Part shown: positions 1-4,798 of the stretch, in pieces | Layout: each line of letters starts with the position of its first letter | How positions within the stretch are numbered: position 1 is the first letter of the stretch | NCBI GenBank assembly: GCA_003661365.1 | Contig: QMVZ01000085.1 | Coordinates: 1 to 7,228, forward strand | DNA from: Thermoproteota archaeon | Lineage (GTDB): Archaea; Korarchaeota; Korarchaeia; Korarchaeales; Korarchaeaceae | Length of the DNA stretch: 7,228 nt | Direction: 5' to 3' | Program-made: the position numbers and the translations under genes | Notes under the pieces: model-generated | What the model saw: only the letters and a program-made list of their open reading frames with translations | The model's database searches: none | Told to the model about the DNA's origin: nothing

Positions 1-49
1 GACTAGTTAGCTCCTTATGCCCTTTTACCATATGACATTGGAGTTCCAT
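1..49 (-). CDS. Possible 5' end of an unidentified gene running off the left edge
   Basis: A minus-strand frame stays open from an ATG at 49 (or a second ATG at 31) to the window edge. From the second ATG it reads MVKGHKELTS. An A/T-rich TATA-like box lies at 64-71, centred about 26 bp before position 42, so a short-leader or leaderless transcript starting near these ATGs is possible. I see no Shine-Dalgarno site. Only 10 to 16 residues are visible, too few to name a family. Because it follows pyrI on the same strand, pyrB or another pyrimidine gene is a natural guess, but the residues do not establish it. It may be a chance open frame. Confidence 0.2.
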   Translation of the reverse strand, partial: MELQCHMVKGHKELTS

Positions 50-141
50 GCACAATCATTTTGATTTTTAACCGGGAGGGCAAAACGGATCTTGAGAATA
101 GCTAAGGTGATCTCCGATCGTCTGCAGAGCTAGAGCGCTTC

Positions 142-149
142 AAAAAGAA
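142..149 (-). terminator. Possible T-rich terminator after pyrI
   Basis: Read on the minus strand, a pyrimidine tract TTCTTTTT lies about 57 nt after the pyrI stop codon. Archaeal transcription often ends at T-rich tracts without a strong hairpin. The tract is short. Apart from this and the possible gene start at the left edge, I see nothing defined in positions 1-205: no tRNA and no clear box C/D motifs. Confidence 0.2.
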
Positions 150-205
150 CTAGGTTTTACGGAACTTAGGCCTCTAGATGGGGGGATCATGGATATGAGC
201 TTTAG

Positions 206-703
206 TTACCGTTTCAAAGCTCCCTTAAGGTGAGATATCGCTTCATCCCTTCCCATGGAGTAACCACAATAATCACATGTAATAACTAATGGAACCTTCC
301 TCTTTACGGTGAAGGAAGTCTTAATGGGCTCTCCTGCAGAGTTGGTGATGCAATTGGGATTTGGACACTTCAATATGCTTATTAACTTGTCTTCCAATTC
401 CACACTCCTCTTCTCCACAACTTTCCAGTCCCTAATCAGGTTTATCGTGGCCGATGGTGCGACTATTGCTATCCTGTCCACTTGTTCTTGGCTGAGCTCT
501 ATCCACTCTATTTTCACCATGTCTTTCTTTCCTAGCTTCTTACTTGGCACGTTCATGACTACAGCCACGGTATAGCCTTCCTTTCCGGTTATTCCCAAGA
601 TCCTAAGGACATCAAGAGCTCTTCCAGCAGGGATGTGATCAATGACCGTTCCAGCCTCTATTTTTCTAACCATGAGGTGCTCGTTTTTACCAATTCCCTC
701 CAT
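206..703 (-). CDS. pyrI: Aspartate carbamoyltransferase regulatory chain PyrI
   Basis: This is the regulatory subunit of aspartate carbamoyltransferase, which binds nucleotide effectors (CTP/ATP in the E. coli enzyme) and controls the committed step of pyrimidine synthesis in the cytoplasm. The 165-residue length is normal. The N-terminal nucleotide-binding domain carries GTVIDHIPAG (18-27), followed by NVPSKKLGKKDMVKIE (51-66) and VAPSATIN (81-88), all family signatures. The C-terminal zinc domain has the four expected cysteines in CPNPNC and CDYC (C113, C118, C143, C146); it contacts the catalytic chain. The ATG at 703 is supported by GGTGA six bases upstream (710-714); an internal ATG at 673 has weaker support. 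It lies 19 nt after pyrG and is probably co-transcribed with it. The catalytic gene pyrB, usually just upstream of pyrI, is not there. Identity is firm. Confidence 0.96.
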   Translation of the reverse strand: MEGIGKNEHLMVRKIEAGTVIDHIPAGRALDVLRILGITGKEGYTVAVVMNVPSKKLGKKDMVKIEWIELSQEQVDRIAIVAPSATINLIRDWKVVEKRSVELEDKLISILKCPNPNCITNSAGEPIKTSFTVKRKVPLVITCDYCGYSMGRDEAISHLKGALKR

Positions 704-709
704 CTGGTT

Positions 710-714
710 TCACC
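710..714 (-). promoter_or_regulatory. Ribosome binding site of pyrI
   Basis: GGTGA, complementary to the usual archaeal 16S rRNA 3' end, sits six bases before the pyrI ATG at 703 within the 19-nt gap after the pyrG stop. It favours this ATG over the one at 673 and fits translation of an internal cistron of a pyrG-pyrI message. Confidence 0.6.
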
Positions 715-722
715 GGTCAACA

Positions 723-2429
723 TCATAATCTTTCAAGTTTACCCCATTCGCTTGCCGAAAAATACCTCAAGTAGAGCTTTTCATCGCTCACCCTAATTAA
801 AGACAACTTACTTTCAGCAGACTTTAGCTTAGATCTTTCCAAGCAAGCATTCAAAAACCCAACAAAAAGGGGATGAGGCCTATCTAACCTTGATTTAAAT
901 TCTGGGTGAGCTTGAGTCCCAACAAAGAAGGGATGACCTTTAATTTCTATGAACTCCACTAGCTTACCATCGGGGGAGGTTCCCGAAACCGTTAGTCCAC
1001 ACTTTATGAGAAGTGGGACGTATTCTGGGTTTATCTCATACCTGTGCCTGTGTCTCTCATGAACCAGTTCTTTTCCGTAAATCCTTCTGACTAATGTTCC
1101 CTCCTTAATAACTGCCGGGAAGGAGCCAAGCCTCATGGTCCCTCCAAGCTCATCTATTTCTTTCTGCTCTGGAAGGATATCTACAACTGGGTGTGGGGTC
1201 TTTGGGTCTATCTCTGTTGAATTGGCCCCTTCCAAGCCGCACACATTTCTCGCAAACTCGACAACAGCAAGCTGCATTCCAAAGCAAAGACCCAAATATG
1301 GAACGTAATGAGTCCTGGCGAATTCTATTGCCTTGATTTTTCCTTCAACTCCCCTGCTCCCAAATCCACCTGGCACTATTATCCCGTCAACCTCCGACAA
1401 AAGTTTTCCCGGGCTACTACTCTCTATATCGGTCGATTCTACCCATTTTATGTTAGCCTTTATGCCCAAGTGCATCTCTGCATGTCTTATTGCTTCTATC
1501 AGCGAAGCATAAGAGTCCTTAAGTCCAGTGTACTTGCCAACTATCGCTACTTTAACCTCTTGACCTTCGATTTCGCGCCTAGAAAGGATTTCTTCCCAGT
1601 AAAGGAGTACATTTCTTTGCTTGGGTTTTAAGCCGAGCTTTTTGATTATTATCTCGTGAACCCCTTGCTCTTTGAAAAGAAAAGGAACCATGTATATGGA
1701 CTCGACATCATGATCTGAGATAACAGCCTCCTCTGGAACGTCACAGAACAGGGAGATCTTCCTCCTAACTTTGGAGTTAAGGGGCTGCTTGCACCTTCCG
1801 ATTATCATGTCAGGCTGAATACCTATGGAACGAAGCATTGAAACTGAGTGTTGTGTTGGTTTTGATTTCTGCTCTCCAACAGGATCAATCACCGGAATTA
1901 GGGTAACGTGAACGAAGAAGAAATTCTCCCTTCCCTCCTCCAAGATCAGCTCTCTTATAGCCTCAATGAAGTAAGCGTTCTCTATGTCTCCCACAGTGCC
2001 TCCTACCTCTATCAGGACGATATCGGCCTTCTGCTCCCTCGCAACCCTTCTTATCCATGATTTAGCTTCTTCTGTGACATGAGGAATGAACTGGACGGTT
2101 TGGCCTAAGTACTCGCCTTTCCTTTCCTTTTGGATTACATTGTAGAAGAGCTTGCCAGAAGTTATGTTGTTCTCCCCAAAAAGATCGATGTCAAGGAACC
2201 TTTCGTACGTGCCAAGATCCATGTCGCACTCAGAACCGTCTTCAAGGACAAATACCTCTCCGTGCTCGTAAGGGTTCATTGTGCCGGCGTCCATGTTGAG
2301 GTAGCCATCAAACTTTATCGGTATTACCCTAAAGCCCATATCTTTCAACAATTTTCCGATGCTAGCAGCTGCAATACCCTTTCCTAGTCCAGACATTACT
2401 CCGCCAGTAACGACAAGATATTTGGGCAC
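723..2429 (-). CDS. pyrG: CTP synthase (glutamine-hydrolysing) PyrG
   Basis: It makes CTP from UTP, ATP and glutamine, the last step of de novo pyrimidine nucleotide synthesis. With the GTG at 2429 the protein is 568 residues and starts VPKYLVVTGG, as the family does. The synthetase domain has the P-loop SGLGKG (13-18), DAGTMNP (47-53), HGEVF (56-60), metal ligands D71 and E141 (in IEVGGTVGDIE), and QHSVSMLRSIGIQPD (193-207). The class I glutamine amidotransferase domain has PGGFG (353-357), nucleophile C382 in GLCFGMQ, and H508/E510 in AHPEF. The frame is open 23 codons further to an ATG at 2498, but those residues are not family-like, and a TATA-like box lies 26 bp before the GTG, inside that extension. 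The protein continues about 36 residues past the usual end, a basic and hydrophobic tail of unknown role. It is the first gene of a pair with pyrI. Confidence 0.97.
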   Translation of the reverse strand: MPKYLVVTGGVMSGLGKGIAAASIGKLLKDMGFRVIPIKFDGYLNMDAGTMNPYEHGEVFVLEDGSECDMDLGTYERFLDIDLFGENNITSGKLFYNVIQKERKGEYLGQTVQFIPHVTEEAKSWIRRVAREQKADIVLIEVGGTVGDIENAYFIEAIRELILEEGRENFFFVHVTLIPVIDPVGEQKSKPTQHSVSMLRSIGIQPDMIIGRCKQPLNSKVRRKISLFCDVPEEAVISDHDVESIYMVPFLFKEQGVHEIIIKKLGLKPKQRNVLLYWEEILSRREIEGQEVKVAIVGKYTGLKDSYASLIEAIRHAEMHLGIKANIKWVESTDIESSSPGKLLSEVDGIIVPGGFGSRGVEGKIKAIEFARTHYVPYLGLCFGMQLAVVEFARNVCGLEGANSTEIDPKTPHPVVDILPEQKEIDELGGTMRLGSFPAVIKEGTLVRRIYGKELVHERHRHRYEINPEYVPLLIKCGLTVSGTSPDGKLVEFIEIKGHPFFVGTQAHPEFKSRLDRPHPLFVGFLNACLERSKLKSAESKLSLIRVSDEKLYLRYFSASEWGKLERL

Positions 2430-2450
2430 GTACTCCCATCCATTCAAACC

Positions 2451-2460
2451 GATAAAAATA
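2451..2460 (-). promoter_or_regulatory. TATA-like box for pyrG-pyrI
   Basis: On the minus strand this reads TATTTTTATC, centred 26 bp upstream of the GTG at 2429. That is the usual distance from an archaeal TATA box to the transcription start, so the message probably begins at or next to the GTG (leaderless). It argues against the longer ATG start at 2498, which would place the promoter inside the coding region. Confidence 0.55.
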
Positions 2461-2497
2461 GTTCGGCACCATTTTCTAGTCCATCTTTTGGCAAGCA

Positions 2498-2506
2498 CTT
2501 TATTTT
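2498..2506 (+). promoter_or_regulatory. TATA-like box for the OsmC-family gene
   Basis: CTTTATTTT, centred near 2502, lies 17 bp before the ATG at 2519 and 32 bp before the ATG at 2534. With the usual spacing of about 26 bp, transcription would begin near 2528, which leaves only the second ATG in the message with a leader of a few bases. The box is ordinary for A/T-rich DNA, so confidence is limited. Confidence 0.35.
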
Positions 2507-2533
2507 GCCCCTTTCATCATGGAACGATGTGGA

Positions 2534-2944
2534 ATGAGGGCTCGATCCAAGCTCGTTGAAGGCTATAGGTCTGTTGTGGATGATGGTAGAGGACATAGTG
2601 TAGTTACAGATCTTCCAAGGGACAAGGGAGGGATGGACACAGCTCCTACTGCCCTAGAACTGGCAGTGATGGGGCTTGCTGGTTGTATAACCACGATCTT
2701 TGCCATGATCGCCAGTGGAAAGAAGCTTTCCTTCGAGGACATTGAGGTCATAGTGAATGCAGAGAAATCGGATAAGGATCTAACAATAACTTCTGGAAGG
2801 ATAAAGGGAATTGTAGTTTCTAACGAGCCCGAGGAGAGAGTAAGAAAGATTTGGCAGGATACTCTGAAGATCTGTCCTGTGGGAGTCCTTTTCCAAAGGG
2901 CAGCTGTTCAATTCGAGCACGAGTTAGAGATCAGAAGGAGATAG
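2534..2944 (+). CDS. OsmC/Ohr-family protein, probable thiol-dependent peroxidase
   Basis: OsmC/Ohr-family proteins are small cytoplasmic dimers; characterised members reduce organic hydroperoxides with a pair of cysteines. Numbered from the first ATG of the frame (2519), residues 26-56 follow the family pattern: GHSVVTDLP, KGG, TAPTALEL and then the first cysteine in GLAGC (C56), with conserved glutamate E47. The second cysteine is C119 in KICPVGVL. Both active-site cysteines are thus present, as expected for a peroxidase rather than an inactive relative. I chose the ATG at 2534 (137 residues) because the promoter spacing favours it and MRARSKLVEGYRSVV resembles usual OsmC starts; the ATG at 2519 adds five residues including a cysteine. 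It is divergent from pyrG and convergent with rpiB, 23 bp apart. Its substrate is unknown. Confidence 0.88.
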   Translation: MRARSKLVEGYRSVVDDGRGHSVVTDLPRDKGGMDTAPTALELAVMGLAGCITTIFAMIASGKKLSFEDIEVIVNAEKSDKDLTITSGRIKGIVVSNEPEERVRKIWQDTLKICPVGVLFQRAAVQFEHELEIRRR

Positions 2945-2949
2945 TTTTT
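2945..2949 (+). terminator. Possible T-tract terminator after the OsmC-family gene
   Basis: Five T residues immediately follow the TAG stop of the OsmC-family gene, in the 23-bp gap before the convergent rpiB end. Such a tract could stop archaeal RNA polymerase, but it is short and has no hairpin. No comparable tract is seen for rpiB in the other direction, so antisense read-through between these convergent genes is possible. Confidence 0.2.
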
Positions 2950-2967
2950 CACTGCTCTCTCAGAACG

Positions 2968-3423
2968 CTAATCAGATTTGTTAATCCTCTGCTCAAACTC
3001 CATTATTTTTCTTACTCTTCTTAGGTGTCTATTACCTTCAAATTTGGTTATTAGCCACACCTCAGTTATCCTCATCGCCTCTCTCTTGCTAAGAACCCTG
3101 CCTCCCAAACATAAAATGTTAGAATCATTGTGTTTTCTGCTTAGCTCAGCTGTCCTCTCATCCCAGCACAAGGCTGCCCTTATCCCGGCAACTTTGTTGG
3201 CAGCTATGCACATTCCTATACCTGTTCCGCAGATTAGTATTCCTCTCTCAAAGTTACCCTCGGAAACCTCCCTTGCAACCCTAAAGGCGATGTCTGGGTA
3301 ATCTACAGCCTTCTCGCTATTGGTACCGAAGTCCTTCACCTCATGGCCCAGCTCAATAAGTCGCTGCTTCAACTCTTCCTTAAGCCTGAAGCCTGCGTGA
3401 TCACTTCCTATTGCAATTCTCAC
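2968..3423 (-). CDS. rpiB: Ribose-5-phosphate isomerase B (RpiB/LacAB family)
   Basis: It interconverts ribulose 5-phosphate and ribose 5-phosphate; some family members act on allose or galactose phosphates. At 151 residues it has the normal length. It begins VRIAIGSDHAGF with D8-H9, then DFGT and VDYPDIA (40-46). It has the active-site cysteine C65 in CGTGIGM (65-71) and H98 in KHNDSNILCLGGRV, a typical Cys-type RpiB. The frame is open three codons further to a GTG at 3432, but GAGGTGA overlaps that codon and lies five bases before the GTG at 3423, so the latter is the likely start and matches other family members. It follows the hexulose-6-phosphate synthase gene by 18 nt on the same strand, which makes ribulose 5-phosphate its likely substrate. 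RpiB is mainly bacterial, while most archaea use RpiA, so transfer is possible. Confidence 0.93.
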   Translation of the reverse strand: MRIAIGSDHAGFRLKEELKQRLIELGHEVKDFGTNSEKAVDYPDIAFRVAREVSEGNFERGILICGTGIGMCIAANKVAGIRAALCWDERTAELSRKHNDSNILCLGGRVLSKREAMRITEVWLITKFEGNRHLRRVRKIMEFEQRINKSD

Positions 3424-3428
3424 CGGAT

Positions 3429-3435
3429 TCACCTC
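3429..3435 (-). promoter_or_regulatory. Ribosome binding site of rpiB, fixes its start
   Basis: GAGGTGA on the minus strand is a near-perfect Shine-Dalgarno site, five bases before the GTG at 3423. It contains the GTG at 3432 that would otherwise be the longest start, so that codon is better read as part of the ribosome binding site. Confidence 0.7.
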
Positions 3436-3441
3436 AATAAC

Positions 3442-4092
3442 TTAGGTTGAATTATCATCCAACTGAGTTAATGCCTTTTTCATCTCCAGTGCTGCCTTGA
3501 AAGGATCAGAGCTCTTGGTTATGTAGCCACCAACTATCACCACATCGACCTTGCTGTCCTTGAGCAGTGGAACTTTTTCAGGTCTGATACCGCCAGCAAC
3601 CGCAAGCTTGACTGAAACTTGCTTTGATATCTCCTTTAATTCCTGAAATGGGGATTTTCCAAGCTGCTGTTCATCTATTCCTGTGTGAACGACTAAGTAA
3701 TCTACCCCCATCCTTTCCATTTCCCTAGCCCTCTCAAGCTTTCTCTTGATGCCTATTAGGTCAACCATCACCTCAACTCCGTAGTCATCCCTTGCTTTCA
3801 AGGCTCCGGCAATTGTGGAGTCAGGAGCAGCTCCTAATATGGATATTATGTCTGCTCCAGCTTTTGTTGCAATTTCTACTTCGAGATATCCTGTATCCAT
3901 TGTTTTCATGTCGGCAACAATGACATTTTCGGGAAAGAGTTCCTTCAGTGTTTTAACGCACCTAATTCCCTCAGATTTTATCAAAGGAGTGCCAGCTTCC
4001 AGGAAGTCCACGAATTCAAAGGTTTTCTTGGCTATCTCTATGGCTTTATCCAAGCAAACCAAATCCAAGGCTAGCTGAAGCTTGATCACCAT
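3442..4092 (-). CDS. hxlA: 3-hexulose-6-phosphate synthase (HPS)
   Basis: It catalyses the reversible aldol reaction between formaldehyde with ribulose 5-phosphate and 3-hexulose 6-phosphate (ribulose monophosphate pathway). The 216 residues form a single TIM barrel of the orotidine-phosphate decarboxylase superfamily. Visible features are KLQLALDL with D10, E32 in EAGTPLIKSEG (32-42), DMKTMDTG (61-68) carrying D61, K63 and D66, H136 in VVHTGID, and phosphate-binding AGGIRPEK (166-173) and VGGYIT (187-192). EAGTPLIKSEG and DMKTMD separate it from orotidine-phosphate decarboxylase. No isomerase (PHI) or Fae domain is fused. In archaea lacking the oxidative pentose phosphate pathway this enzyme is known to run backwards, making ribulose 5-phosphate and releasing formaldehyde; rpiB directly downstream fits that. 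No ribosome binding site precedes the ATG, and a GTG immediately after it is an alternative start; leaderless translation is likely. Confidence 0.93.
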   Translation of the reverse strand: MVIKLQLALDLVCLDKAIEIAKKTFEFVDFLEAGTPLIKSEGIRCVKTLKELFPENVIVADMKTMDTGYLEVEIATKAGADIISILGAAPDSTIAGALKARDDYGVEVMVDLIGIKRKLERAREMERMGVDYLVVHTGIDEQQLGKSPFQELKEISKQVSVKLAVAGGIRPEKVPLLKDSKVDVVIVGGYITKSSDPFKAALEMKKALTQLDDNST

Positions 4093-4101
4093 GTTAGCTC
4101 G

Positions 4102-4126
4102 TTAAGAATAGCGGTATAGCTCTTAA
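4102..4126. repeat. Imperfectly centred inverted repeat upstream of HPS
   Basis: TTAAGA (4102-4107) and TCTTAA (4121-4126) are perfect 6-bp inverted arms around a 13-bp spacer. They bracket the candidate TATA element of the HPS-rpiB pair (4113-4118), so a dimeric regulator binding here would compete with transcription factors. Short A/T-rich arms can arise by chance, and nothing else identifies it as an operator. Confidence 0.25.
4113..4118 (-). promoter_or_regulatory. Weak TATA-like element for HPS-rpiB
   Basis: Minus-strand TATACC within GCTATACC is centred about 24 to 26 bp before the ATG at 4092 and the adjacent GTG at 4089. The position suits a leaderless message, consistent with the lack of a ribosome binding site, but the sequence is a poor TATA match. 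Confidence 0.3.
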
Positions 4127-4193
4127 TCTTAGCGCATCTTAGGACTTTGAGATATTTTGTGAAACACAGTCAAAGCAATTAAGCTTTCGGCTG

Positions 4194-4200
4194 TTTATAG
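4194..4200 (+). promoter_or_regulatory. TATA-like box for the nitroreductase-family gene
   Basis: TTTATAG, centred at 4197, lies 17 bp before the ATG at 4214 and exactly 26 bp before the in-frame ATG at 4223. If it is the promoter, a leaderless transcript would start at 4223 and shorten the protein by three residues. An alternative weaker A/T stretch near 4178-4186 would suit the first ATG. Confidence 0.4.
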
Positions 4201-4213
4201 AAGTGGGTTAGAT

Positions 4214-4735
4214 ATGGATGTTATGGAAGCGATTTTCGGTAGGAGAAGTGTTAGGAGATTTAGGGCTGATCCGATTCCTGATGAAGATCTGAGAAAAATC
4301 CTTGAGGCTGCGATTCGAGCTCCTTCTGCAGGAAACAGACAACCTTGGGAGTTCGTTGTTGTTCGTGATCCAAACAGAAAGCAGGAGATAGCTAGAGCTG
4401 CTTTGGGCCAGTGGTTCATAGCTGAAGCGCCCGTTGTCATTGTAGTATGTGCAAATGAGGAAAGAAGTGCCTCTCGTTACAGTGACAGAGGAAGAAAACT
4501 CTATTGCATACAAGATACTGCAGCGGCAACACAGAACATGCTTCTTGCTGCCTATTCCATGGGCTATGGGACTTGTTGGGTTGGTGCTTTTGACGAGGGT
4601 TCTGTAGCATCCATAATTAATGCTCCGAGAGGCGTAAGACCTGTAGCAATAATTCCCATAGGGATGCCAGCCGAAAGCCCCTCTGATCGAGGTAGGATCC
4701 CTTTGGAAAGAGTTATGCATGAAGAAACGTTCTAG
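4214..4735 (+). CDS. Nitroreductase-family FMN-dependent oxidoreductase
   Basis: A cytoplasmic flavoprotein of the nitroreductase/NAD(P)H-dependent FMN oxidoreductase family, usually a homodimer. The 173-residue protein shows the FMN-binding signatures in order: GRRSVRRF (9-16), PSAGNRQPWEF (37-47), VGAFDE (123-128), PIGMPAE (148-154) and the final R161. The stretch from I99 to G119 corresponds to the central dimer-forming helix. No iron-sulfur ferredoxin domain is fused, and the physiological substrate cannot be read from the sequence. MDVMEAI is a typical family start; the ATG three codons on (4223) is favoured by promoter spacing and equally compatible. It is divergent from the HPS-rpiB pair and convergent with the lysine-dehydrogenase-like gene, with a 41-bp gap. 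Confidence 0.92.
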   Translation: MDVMEAIFGRRSVRRFRADPIPDEDLRKILEAAIRAPSAGNRQPWEFVVVRDPNRKQEIARAALGQWFIAEAPVVIVVCANEERSASRYSDRGRKLYCIQDTAAATQNMLLAAYSMGYGTCWVGAFDEGSVASIINAPRGVRPVAIIPIGMPAESPSDRGRIPLERVMHEETF

Positions 4736-4744
4736 ATAATAAAG

Positions 4745-4798
4745 CAGATTAAATGGGGTTAGCTAATTATCCTGACCTAATCTGAAATTTTTATTTTG
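4745..4798 (+). terminator. Probable terminator between convergent genes
   Basis: CAGATTA (4745-4751) pairs with TAATCTG (4778-4784), seven perfect base pairs, and is followed on the plus strand by a T-rich tract TTTTTATTTT (4788-4797). The loop of 26 bases is large, so the T-rich tract may be the working part, as in many archaeal terminators. The right arm overlaps the stop codon region of the minus-strand gene ending at 4777. Confidence 0.4.

Noticed and set aside
1..205. tRNA, box C/D RNA or degraded gene in the left-hand non-coding stretch
   Set aside because: No cloverleaf, no paired box C and box D motifs, and stop codons in all plus frames near the left edge; only the short minus-strand frame at 1-49 stays open.
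2430..2498. N-terminal extension of CTP synthase from the ATG at 2498
   Set aside because: The residues are not family-like, and the extension contains the probable TATA box; treated as an accidental open stretch.
3442..4092. Orotidine 5'-phosphate decarboxylase (pyrF), suggested by nearby pyrG and pyrI
   Set aside because: The superfamily fold is shared, but EAGTPLIKSEG, DMKTMDTG and VVHTGID are hexulose-6-phosphate synthase signatures, and the rpiB neighbour agrees.
4145..4175. Inverted repeat CTTTGA ... TCAAAG in the HPS-nitroreductase intergenic region
   Set aside because: Only six base pairs around a 19-base loop, with no extension of pairing and no position relative to a promoter that stands out; expected by chance.
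4208..4720. 170-residue minus-strand open frame
   Set aside because: It lies antisense to the nitroreductase gene, shows low-complexity, serine-rich composition and no family motif, whereas the plus-strand frame is a clear protein family member.
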